64,000 bases of DNA, from the NCBI RefSeq assembly GCF_000515275.1, contig NZ_KI911560.1:620001-684000 (forward strand), written 5' to 3'. Made by a program: the position numbers and the translations under genes. How positions within the stretch are numbered: the stretch's first letter is position 1; each line of letters begins with the position of its first letter. The notes under the pieces are model-generated. The model ran no database searches. It was not told where the DNA came from and saw only the letters and a list, made by a program, of their open reading frames with translations. Positions 44,013-52,123 of the stretch are shown here, one piece after another. The DNA comes from Methylophilus sp. 5 (GTDB lineage Bacteria; Pseudomonadota; Gammaproteobacteria; Burkholderiales; Methylophilaceae).

Positions 44013-44945
44013 TTAGAGCATGTAAACAAAAATATACAGGCCTAACCAAACCACATCGACAAAGTGCCAATACCAGGCGACACCTTCAAAGCCAAAATGA
44101 TGTTCTGGCGTAAAGTGACCCTTGATACTGCGTAACAAAATCACAATCAGCATCAGCGTACCAATCGTCACATGAAAGCCGTGAAAACCAGTGAGCATAA
44201 AAAAGGTCGCACCATATGCGCCCGATTTAAGCGTCAAGCCCATTTCGGTATAAGCATGGTGATACTCGGCCGCCTGACAGCACAGGAAAGTCACCCCCAG
44301 CGCCACGGTTAAAAACAGGCCAATGATTAACCGCTTGCGGTTATTTTTAATCAAGCCCCAATGTGCCCAGGTAATGGTGGCGCCCGAGCTAAGCAACAGC
44401 AGCGTGTTAATCAGCGGCAAACCGCTCCACGACATCGGGTGAAATGCAGGATTAGGTTTATAAGCCTCACCAAGCACCGTGCCGCCAGGCCCTTGTGATG
44501 GCCACGCACTTAAAAAGTCTTTATAGGGCGTAATATCCGGCGCATACGAGGCTAAATCAGGCACCGACAACACCCGCATGTAAAACAGCGCGCCAAAGAA
44601 AGCGGCAAAAAAAGCCACCTCTGAGCAGATGAAAACGATCATGCCGATGCGGAAAGACTTATCTTCCCACTTTTTATATTGGCCAGTGAGGCTCTCGGTG
44701 ACCACGGCACTCAGCCACTTGAACATCATGGTGAGGATAATCGCCAGACCCAGATACATCATATATTTACCTGGGGTTGCCAGGTAAGACAGCGCCGGAT
44801 TCTTGATCGAGCCATCCAGGCGCGTATCCGAGCCGGTGACATTAAAAACAAAACCACTGGCCATAGACAGCAATCCGACAGAAATCAGTGCCGGATAAAT
44901 GCTGCCATGCGGGACAAAATAGTGATTTTCTGAATGACTAGCCAT
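44013..44945 (-). CDS. ctaE: Cytochrome c oxidase subunit III
   Basis: A 310-residue inner membrane protein with seven helices. It starts HYFVPHGSIYPALISVGLL and ends FEGVAWYWHFVDVVWLGLYI, the signature of subunit III; GFHGFHVTIGTLML is also typical. It is longer than many bacterial homologues because of an inserted loop (residues ~130-175, with DITPYKDFLSAWPSQGPG). It follows ctaG by 43 bp and stabilises the catalytic subunits. Confidence 0.95.
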   Translation of the reverse strand: MASHSENHYFVPHGSIYPALISVGLLSMASGFVFNVTGSDTRLDGSIKNPALSYLATPGKYMMYLGLAIILTMMFKWLSAVVTESLTGQYKKWEDKSFRIGMIVFICSEVAFFAAFFGALFYMRVLSVPDLASYAPDITPYKDFLSAWPSQGPGGTVLGEAYKPNPAFHPMSWSGLPLINTLLLLSSGATITWAHWGLIKNNRKRLIIGLFLTVALGVTFLCCQAAEYHHAYTEMGLTLKSGAYGATFFMLTGFHGFHVTIGTLMLIVILLRSIKGHFTPEHHFGFEGVAWYWHFVDVVWLGLYIFVYML

Positions 44946-44988
44946 GCATTAGCTCCCTATCCTTTAACTTGTTGCTCATAATTATTGT

Positions 44989-45525
44989 TTACTGACTTGC
45001 CGGAAAAAACGAATACGACAAGGTCATTTCTTGTACATCTTGAGGCAGCTCTGCACTGATAAAAAATCGCAGAGGCATCGCCTTTACTTCCCCAGGTTTA
45101 AGTGTCTGCCTGACAAAACAGAAACACTCAATTTTTTTTAAATATGCCGACGCTTTACCTGGCGTCACGCTTGGAATCGCTTGCCCGGCAACCTCTACAT
45201 TAGTGGTGTTTTTTGCTTCAAACATCACCGTGGTCACTTGGCCCGGATGCACCACTACACTGTTTTGCTTGGGATAAAAGTTCCAGCCCAAACCCGGCAT
45301 CACTGCAGACACAAACTGCACAGTGACTTCACGCTTTAAGTCTACAACAGCATGGCTCGCACTCTCAGGCGTACTTTTCGTTTTGCCGTTGAGCCCGGTG
45401 ACCGAACAAATCACGTCATACAATGGCACCAGCGCAAACGCAAACAGCAGTGCGCCAGCAATCACCCAGACTAATTTCAACGCCAGTTTTTTATTGGCCG
45501 CGGCCTGTGCTTGTTCTAATGCCAT
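44989..45525 (-). CDS. ctaG: Cytochrome c oxidase copper chaperone CtaG/Cox11
   Basis: A 178-residue protein with one N-terminal helix (LALKLVWVIAGALLFAFALVP) and a periplasmic immunoglobulin-like domain. The copper-binding CFCF motif is in IECFCFVRQTLKPGE. It delivers copper to the CuB site of subunit I. It lies between the small assembly peptide gene and ctaE, the usual betaproteobacterial order. Confidence 0.94.
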   Translation of the reverse strand: MALEQAQAAANKKLALKLVWVIAGALLFAFALVPLYDVICSVTGLNGKTKSTPESASHAVVDLKREVTVQFVSAVMPGLGWNFYPKQNSVVVHPGQVTTVMFEAKNTTNVEVAGQAIPSVTPGKASAYLKKIECFCFVRQTLKPGEVKAMPLRFFISAELPQDVQEMTLSYSFFPASQ

Positions 45526-45543
45526 AACAGTTGCAAGCGCCGC

Positions 45544-45645
45544 TTACTTCCAAATCGTAAACATCGAAACTAAATACCAGATAATTGCGACCGCGGCTAA
45601 CAGCCAGGCAATTTTTCTACTCTTCGACTGCTTGGGATCACTCAA
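45544..45645 (-). CDS. Small cytochrome oxidase assembly peptide, 33 residues
   Basis: A 33-codon frame starts at TTG 45645 with AGGTGG about 8 nt upstream. The product reads SDPKQSKSRKIAWLLAAVAI then IWYLVSMFTIWK: a basic N-terminus and one membrane helix. The same kind of peptide is annotated between subunit I and Cox11 genes in many betaproteobacteria. The only ATG close by is followed by a stop after four codons, so a TTG start is needed. Confidence 0.75.
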   Translation of the reverse strand: MSDPKQSKSRKIAWLLAAVAIIWYLVSMFTIWK

Positions 45646-45736
45646 AATACATCCACCTTTAACACAGCCAATCAATCACAGACTGATTGGCTTTTGCCTC
45701 AATTTACTTACTCAACGCCTTACTTAAACCTGTTTT

Positions 45737-47332
45737 TTATTTAACAACCGGCTGCTCAGTAAAGCTATGGTAAGGCGGCGGTGAAGACAATGTCCACTCC
45801 AGCCCTTGCGCACCTTCCCACACTCTATCAGTGGCTTTTTTGCCGCCTTTGACACAGCTGATAATAATGTACACAAACAGCAGTTGTGACAGGCCCAGCA
45901 CAAACGCACCTACCGTAGAAATCATGTTGAACTCGGCAAACTGCAAGGCGTAGTCAGGAATACGACGCGGCATCCCGGCCAGGCCAACAAAGAACTGCGG
46001 AATAAATGTCACGTTAAATGAGATGGCAGTGAGCCAGAAGTGTGTTTTACCTAACTTCTCGTTATACATATGGCCAGTCATTTTTGGCAGCCAGTAGTAC
46101 ACACCCGCCATAATGCCCATGATGCCACCAGCAAACAGGGTGTAGTGGAAATGCGCCACCACGAAGTAACTGTTGTGATATTGCGCATCAGCCGCCACGT
46201 CGGCCAGTACTAAGCCAGTCAAGCCGCCAATACCAAACAAAATAATCCAGCCAACAGTGAACAGCATGGGGGTTTCAAAGCTCATCGAGCCTTTCCACAT
46301 AGTGCGAATCCAACAGTAGAACAACACCGCTAATGGCAACGAAATCGCCATAGTGCTATACATAAAGTACAACAGCGCCGGCACCGGCATACCCGCAGTA
46401 AAAAAGTGGTGTGCCCACACAACCACAGCCAACGCACCAATCGACCACAATGAGTAAACTTGTGCTTTGTAGCCATACATTGGTTTGCGGCTGAATGTTT
46501 GCAGAATTTGAGGAATAAAGCCCCACACCGGCAACAACAGGATATACACCTCAGGATGACCAAAGAACCAGAACAGATGCTGGAACATGATCGGGTCACC
46601 ACCACCAGCAGCATCAAAAAAGTGGGTGCCAAAGTGACGGTCTGTCAGCAACATGGTCACCGCACCTGCCAGCACCGGAATCGTCGCAATCAGCAAGAAA
46701 GCAGTAATCAACCAGCCCCAGGCAAACATCGGCATTTTCATCAAGGTCATGCCTGGTGCGCGCATGTTGTAAATGGTCACAATAATGTTGATTGAGCCCA
46801 ATACTGACGAAATACCCAACAAGTGCACGGCAAAAATGGCGAAGTCGACGCCAATCCCGCCTTGCACAGACAGTGGCGGGTAGAAGGTCCAGCCAGTCGC
46901 CAGCGCGCCGTCACCCACTCCAAACAGTGCGAGCGTAAAAGGCAGTGTCAGCAGAATCGCTGAAGGTGGCAAAATCCAGAACCCCCAGTTATTCAACCGT
47001 GGCAAGGCCATATCAGGGGCGCCAATTTGCAAAGGCAGCATCCAGTTGGCAAAACCCGTCGCGGCAGGCATCAAGGCAGCAAAAATCATAATCAGTGCAT
47101 GCACACCAATCAACTGGTTAAAAAACTCAGGATTCATTAACTGCAAACCTGGCTTAAACAACTCGGCACGAATGCCTAAAATCATCGAGCCACCGACCAA
47201 AAACATCACCAGTGAAAATGTTAAATACATGGTGCCGATATCTTTGTGGTTGGTTGTCGTTAACCAACGCATAATCCCGGTCGGATGGTCGTCGTGATGC
47301 TCATCATGATGTGCTACGGTTGTAGTACTCAT
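45737..47332 (-). CDS. ctaD: Cytochrome c oxidase subunit I
   Basis: A 531-residue catalytic subunit with 12 helices. The haem-copper motifs are present: FFGHPEVYILLLPVWGFIPQ and VWAHHFFTAGM carry the CuB histidine and Tyr ligands, and HFHYTLFAGGIMG near the end carries the haem A histidines. GIMRWLTTTNHKDIGTMYL opens the protein as usual. It is the A-type haem-copper oxidase core. It follows ctaC by 24 bp. Confidence 0.96.
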   Translation of the reverse strand: MSTTTVAHHDEHHDDHPTGIMRWLTTTNHKDIGTMYLTFSLVMFLVGGSMILGIRAELFKPGLQLMNPEFFNQLIGVHALIMIFAALMPAATGFANWMLPLQIGAPDMALPRLNNWGFWILPPSAILLTLPFTLALFGVGDGALATGWTFYPPLSVQGGIGVDFAIFAVHLLGISSVLGSINIIVTIYNMRAPGMTLMKMPMFAWGWLITAFLLIATIPVLAGAVTMLLTDRHFGTHFFDAAGGGDPIMFQHLFWFFGHPEVYILLLPVWGFIPQILQTFSRKPMYGYKAQVYSLWSIGALAVVVWAHHFFTAGMPVPALLYFMYSTMAISLPLAVLFYCWIRTMWKGSMSFETPMLFTVGWIILFGIGGLTGLVLADVAADAQYHNSYFVVAHFHYTLFAGGIMGIMAGVYYWLPKMTGHMYNEKLGKTHFWLTAISFNVTFIPQFFVGLAGMPRRIPDYALQFAEFNMISTVGAFVLGLSQLLFVYIIISCVKGGKKATDRVWEGAQGLEWTLSSPPPYHSFTEQPVVK

Positions 47333-47356
47333 AGTGCTCTCCTAAAATCTCAAATA

Positions 47357-48523
47357 TTATTCGCGTGCAGCTTTAACTTGTGTTGGCTGCACAAGTCCAT
47401 CAACCGCTGCCGTATTACCCAGCGCATTGCGCTCATAGGTAATCACTGCAGCAATCTCTGTGTCGTTTAATGTCGACTTCCAGGGAGGCATCACGCCTTT
47501 ACCATTCAACACACGGTCCAGATGACTGTCTTTTTGATATTTACCATCGGCGCCAAAAATCGGGCCAGTGGCGATTTTGCTGCCTGTGAGTGCCGGAAAA
47601 GCAGGAGGCAAGCCTGCGCCTGTGACCTGATGACACACTGCACAGTTTTTCTCGTAAACCACTTTACCTTGCGCAAGCAGCTCATCTTTGGTCATTTCTT
47701 TCACATCGTTAGCGGCTTGTTGCTCACCCTGCTTTTTGGTCGCCCATTGCGCAAACTCTTGTTTAGACACGGCATTCACCACCACCGGCATGTAGCCATG
47801 GCCTTTACCGCAGAGCTCTTTACACTGCCCACGATAAACGCCTTCTTTTTCAACCTGCACCCAGGTTTCACGAATAAAGCCAGGCACCGCCACGCGTGAA
47901 GAACCAAACTGCGGCACCCACCAGTTGTGTAACACGTCAGAAGCTGTCATCAAAATGCGCACCTTCTCGCCAACAGGCAGCACCAGCGGGTTATCCACCT
48001 CCAGCAGGTAGTGCTCGCCTTTATCCGCTTCGTTATGCATTTGGTCATTGGTGGTTGCCAGGTTGCTCACGAACTTGATGCCTTTGGCATCGCCGTCCAG
48101 GTACTCATACTGCCAGCGCCATTGTGAGCCGGTAATCTTGATCACCATGGTCGACTGGTCGCGCGTATCTTCCATCATCACCACGCTGTGGTAAGCCGGA
48201 ATCCCCATGATGACAAAGTCAATCAACAACAAAATCGCAAACGGGATCAGGGTCCAGAAAATTTCAACCGCAGTAGAGGGCGCTTTATCGGCAACAGGCT
48301 TGTGGCCCTTGCTGTGACGGTGCGTCACAATGGAGTAAATCATGATTGCCAACACCGCCACAAAAATCACGGCAGTAATCAGCATAAATTTGTTATGTAC
48401 GTGTAAGGTATCCAAAGCCATCGGCGTCACCGGCTCTGGAAAGTTCCAGGTGTAATCAGCACGTGCACTTAAAGACAAGAACAATGCGACTGCACCAACC
48501 CCAAATTTCTTCATCCCTTGCAT
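47357..48523 (-). CDS. ctaC: Cytochrome c oxidase subunit II with fused cytochrome c (caa3 type)
   Basis: A 388-residue protein. After a signal peptide (ending SLSARA) and two helices comes a CuA domain with WRWQYEYLD and CKELCGKGHGYMPVVV, which bears the CuA ligands. Residues ~290-375 are an extra cytochrome c domain: CAVCH haem site and MPPWKSTL with the axial methionine. A fused cytochrome c makes this a caa3-type oxidase. GGAGCGATTAG precedes ATG 48523. Confidence 0.95.
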   Translation of the reverse strand: MQGMKKFGVGAVALFLSLSARADYTWNFPEPVTPMALDTLHVHNKFMLITAVIFVAVLAIMIYSIVTHRHSKGHKPVADKAPSTAVEIFWTLIPFAILLLIDFVIMGIPAYHSVVMMEDTRDQSTMVIKITGSQWRWQYEYLDGDAKGIKFVSNLATTNDQMHNEADKGEHYLLEVDNPLVLPVGEKVRILMTASDVLHNWWVPQFGSSRVAVPGFIRETWVQVEKEGVYRGQCKELCGKGHGYMPVVVNAVSKQEFAQWATKKQGEQQAANDVKEMTKDELLAQGKVVYEKNCAVCHQVTGAGLPPAFPALTGSKIATGPIFGADGKYQKDSHLDRVLNGKGVMPPWKSTLNDTEIAAVITYERNALGNTAAVDGLVQPTQVKAARE

Positions 48524-48543
48524 CTAATCGCTCCAAAATCCAG

Positions 48544-49005
48544 TTATTTAGTTTTTAGAAGTATTCGCTTGAGATGAGACGCTACTTGCTCGCGCTGCGC
48601 GTTGTCCATAGTACCTCTACCAAACTCTACTTCTTGATGATGGGACCCAATCCACAGTGACGTTTTACCGTTCTCACCTTCCCTGAGCGTTATCCGGGTC
48701 CAATAGCATAGAAAGCGAACGTGTTTTATTTCTCCCAACACACTTTGCTCGATTTCCACTTGATCCTGAACGAAAGTAATCTTTTCGTAATCACCGCTGT
48801 GACGCAATACCACCACAAACGCCAGAACCACCAACACCAACTCCAGGCCAGCAAACGGCAACACCATCCACGCACCCACATGCAAAAAGGCCAACGCAAT
48901 CAGCCCTGAAAACACTAGCAGGCTCAGCAGCAACTTACACACACTCTCTGTAGAAGCAGATGCGTTAGGCCTTGTGATGCATTGTGTTTCGCAAATAGAC
49001 AACAT
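48544..49005 (-). CDS. DUF2244 membrane protein
   Basis: About 153 residues with two adjacent helices (KLLLSLLVFSGLIALAFLHV and VLPFAGLELVLVVLAFVVVL) and a C-terminal cytoplasmic domain ending LKRILLKTK. The DUF2244 family is often found at the head of oxidase operons; its function is unknown. ATG 49005 is preferred over TTG 49035, which lies inside a palindrome. It is 20 bp upstream of ctaC and is probably the first gene of the operon. Confidence 0.8.
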   Translation of the reverse strand: MLSICETQCITRPNASASTESVCKLLLSLLVFSGLIALAFLHVGAWMVLPFAGLELVLVVLAFVVVLRHSGDYEKITFVQDQVEIEQSVLGEIKHVRFLCYWTRITLREGENGKTSLWIGSHHQEVEFGRGTMDNAQREQVASHLKRILLKTK

Positions 49006-49033
49006 GTTTGCCAACCCAAATTTAGCTTGTAGC

Positions 49034-49062
49034 AACTAAATTACGTTTAGTTACAAATTTGT
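49034..49062. promoter_or_regulatory. Palindromes before the oxidase operon
   Basis: AACTAAA (49034-49040) and TTTAGTT (49046-49052) form an inverted repeat, followed at once by ACAAATTTGT (49053-49062), a perfect 10-bp palindrome. They sit just upstream of DUF2244 and could be operators of the oxidase operon; the binding protein is unknown. Confidence 0.4.
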
Positions 49063-49344
49063 TACACGTTGTAAATTAGCACAAGAGCAACCGAGTGACA
49101 AGACAAAAAAGTGTGATTGCCCATGTCATCAATGTAAATTTATGGTGAGATTTGGTGAACACTGCAGCGCAGTCATCGCTTGCAAGAAAGCGCCTGCAAC
49201 AAGGCGCGCAGGCATTTTAAAGACCGGTGGATAGCAAGAAAAAATACCTCAAGACCAAACAAAAAACCTTTTTTGTAAACACGCAACTCGTGATGCACTC
49301 AGCCACAATTTTCTGCATGATTGTGCTCATCACGACCCATAAAC

Positions 49345-49474
49345 TGCAGTCGCAGGAAAAAATATGACGACTGCATACGCGAGTTTTTTGTGGTAGATTC
49401 TTAATCGTATCCTGATGCGAAAGCGTAGTCATCAACCAAAATTGCGTGGTCGACTGGTTGCGCAAAACCAGTCG
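49345..49474. other. Gene-free region with strong hairpins (possible non-coding RNA)
   Basis: The 624-bp gap from 49006 to 49629 has no convincing gene. It holds TGCAGTCG/CGACTGCA (49345-49352 with 49368-49375) and a very stable hairpin CGACTGGTT/AACCAGTCG (49451-49459 with 49466-49474, 6-nt loop). Another stem, GCCATCA/TGATGGC, may form around 49536-49602. None has a T-run, so they are not simple terminators. I recognise no known RNA family. Confidence 0.4.
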
Positions 49475-49629
49475 AAACAAGGCTTCAGGACTGTTTTTTG
49501 TGTTAAAAAATTAGCAATGCAAGTAGTGGTGACAAGCCATCATCAAAAGCTTTTTTAGCTTGAAAAGATCAGTCATGCAGTCTGCAAGCACTGATTGATG
49601 GCCACCATAATTTTTAGGGGGCTAAACAC

Positions 49630-50415
49630 ATGAGCATTCACAATATACCCGCAACAAAAGTCAGCGCTGACGATGACATTTCCATCCGCCAGGTAAGCCC
49701 CAACATCATTCTCGACTGGCTGCATGCAGGCGTCACCGACATTCATCTCGGCGGCTGGGCCAGCCTGTTTTACGGCATTATTCTCTCAGCCACCGGCGTC
49801 ATCATACATAGCGTGTTTGCTGATAATTACTGGCTACTGGCTGGCGTCACCACTGGCTTTTTCTTGCTGGGCCCGTTTTTAGCCATGGGCCTCTACGACT
49901 TAAGCAAGCGCCTCGAATCTGGCGAGCCACCGTCACTACGCCCCACCCTCACTGCCTGGCTGCCCAACTTGCTCAACATCACGCTGTTTACCGGGCTGCT
50001 GATCTTGGTTTTTCTGGGCTGGACGCGCCTATCAATGAGCATCTTCGCCCATTACTTTCATCACGCCCTACCCACTTTTGTCGACGTTGTCATCAACGTC
50101 TTCACCTTTAAACAACCCACGTTCCTGTTCGTCTACTTCTCCGCCGGTGCCGTGTTTGCCGCCTTTATTTTCAGCATCAGCGTCATCGCCATGCCTCTCA
50201 TGCTAGACCGCAACACCAGCGCCTGGACCGCAGCAGTCACCAGCCTGCGCACATGTGCACACAACCCTGTGACCATGACACTATGGGCTTTTTGTATTGT
50301 AGTACTGGTGGGGTTCGGCCTTGCGACCAACTTTTTGGGATTGATTTTGACCATGCCGGTGGTTGGGCATGCTAGCTGGCATGTATATCGCGATCTCATC
50401 GCTATTAAGAATTAG
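49630..50415 (+). CDS. DUF2189 integral membrane protein
   Basis: A 261-residue inner membrane protein with about six helices. ISIRQVSPNIILDWLHAGVTDI and GPFLAMGLYDLSKRLESGEPP are typical of DUF2189, a family found near cytochrome oxidase genes in alpha- and betaproteobacteria and sometimes suggested to act in oxidase assembly. TTAGGGGGCTAAACAC gives a strong ribosome binding site. Function is not established. Confidence 0.85.
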   Translation: MSIHNIPATKVSADDDISIRQVSPNIILDWLHAGVTDIHLGGWASLFYGIILSATGVIIHSVFADNYWLLAGVTTGFFLLGPFLAMGLYDLSKRLESGEPPSLRPTLTAWLPNLLNITLFTGLLILVFLGWTRLSMSIFAHYFHHALPTFVDVVINVFTFKQPTFLFVYFSAGAVFAAFIFSISVIAMPLMLDRNTSAWTAAVTSLRTCAHNPVTMTLWAFCIVVLVGFGLATNFLGLILTMPVVGHASWHVYRDLIAIKN

Positions 50416-50517
50416 CTAAGGCCTAGTAACAGGCAACTCAAACGCAACCGCTGAATCGGGACAATCTTTGATCATGATGGTGGTTATGACAAAACTGAAC
50501 GCTCATGAAATACGCTC

Positions 50518-52120
50518 TCAAAAATCCAAATGTTTGCCGCAGTGGCCGATGACCAATTTTTGCTCTACAGCTATCCATTCAAAATGGATACGCAAAGTCT
50601 CCGCCAAACTGTCTTTCACACCGCTCTTCAAATGTTTTTCCATCACGAAAGTTTTTCCGTGATAGACAAAGGTTCTTCTCTGCTTGCCCGGGCCGCTCAG
50701 AGCCTGGCCTTCGTTCTGTGCGTATGCATTATGTCCGAAAGCAGCCTTGGCATGTTGATCACCTTTGCCATCAGCCAAGGCCTGCCAGTATTCGTTTGCC
50801 AGCTTGGATAAGAGTTCGAACGCTTTATCACCGAAACGAAATCCACCACGATCAGACTCTTTTGCTGAATTGATAGCGGAATCCAAAACCACAATTCGAT
50901 CTACGTACAGAGATGAAATCAACTCTAAAGCTTGTTGAAGACTTGGAATACCTTTTAAAACTGCAGTTATCGACTCACGCAGCGGTGCTAGCGCCTCCAC
51001 CACATCATCATCTTGACTATCTTCGCTTGCTTGGCGCCCACTTAGTGCATACTTCAAATTAGCAATATCAGCCTGCAGTTTTCTAGCTTCATGCTCTTTC
51101 TCTTCATATTCGATGCGAATACGAGCCAACTCCGCATCCTTGGTCAACAATTCTTGATCGGCTGACTCCAATAGTGCGATGTAATCGCCTAATTCTTCAG
51201 AATTGTTACTGTCTTTGGCGCGCTCAAGCATCTGTGCCAATTGGCTCCGTAAGACAGCTTGATTCACCATCTCTGGAGAAATATGTCGCCATGAGTACGG
51301 CAAGTTTGTACGATGGGTAATAGCGGACAGCACCTCAGACTCGACCTTTTTTCCCTCAGCATGAAAATCAGAAATCTCTGACGGGCGAAATAAAACTGTT
51401 TCGCAAAACCATCCTCGGTCCCCCTTGCGCGACGGGAAAATAACGTTAATAGCACCGCCAAATGCAATATATCTTCTACCAACAATCTCTTCTATGGCAA
51501 ACGTGTCCACCGAAACTGGCACAGCAACCACATCAGATAAACCAACCAAAATTGAACGTAAACGTTCCAGATCAACTGGATAAGCTCCATCCCTATCGCA
51601 ACTAATTAATGTGATTGGATGTTCTCGCTCTTCGCGTTCAACCTCATGCAAAAATGCCATTGCGCTCTCTTGATCCAAGCGCTTGACGCTCACGCCTGGA
51701 GTTTGTCCTATCGGCGAACAGTCTTGTATAAGTTGCTGTACCAACTTGGGACGCGTTACTTGAATTGGCTCGTTGACTTTTGCGCTGACTTCATCAGTCT
51801 TGAGCAATATTGAACATTCAATCGGCTTACCAATATTTTCTTGGCGTAATCCAACCTCAGTAATCCATCTTCTGCCGGAAACTTTATCGTCTCTGTGACT
51901 GAGTTGAACGCCAAAAACATAGGGATAAGTTGCTTTCTTTTCTGCTGATACCGTTACACGTGATAAAAGGACAGAGACGAAGTTCGCGTATCCCCTCAGC
52001 GAGTCTCTCTGTATCAATATACTGTTTTGCATGTTGTCCAACCCATCGTGCAACCAACTGAATGATTTGCTCGGCACCATTTTTAGGTTCTAAGACGAAT
52101 TTATTAGCATAGACCAGCAT
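50518..52120 (-). CDS. Unknown partner of the DUF262 gene, probably frameshifted
   Basis: I do not recognise this family. The best start is ATG 52120, with AAAGGAAGATTAAGTT before it and 3 bp after the DUF262 gene stop. Its frame reads well to about residue 49 (MLVYANKFVLEPKNG..., IRELRL), then turns into unlikely sequence and stops at 51884. The next frame (+1) is open from 52080 to 50518 for 520 codons and reads well from LLSRVTVSAEKK onward. One extra base near 51965-51985 would explain this. The main part has a coiled coil (residues ~290-360 of the long frame) and a conserved-looking C-terminus ending GHCGKHLDF. It is adjacent to and presumably works with the DUF262-HNH protein. Confidence 0.6.
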
Positions 52121-52123
52121 AAC

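Noticed and set aside
49217..49480. 87-codon minus-strand reading frame in the gene-free stretch
   Set aside because: No ribosome binding site, no recognisable domain, and it runs through the strong hairpins; probably chance.
50416..50517. Search for a second attachment site matching the tRNA-Leu 3' end on the far side of the DUF262 island
   Set aside because: No copy of the tRNA 3' end could be seen, so the left edge of the island cannot be fixed from this window.
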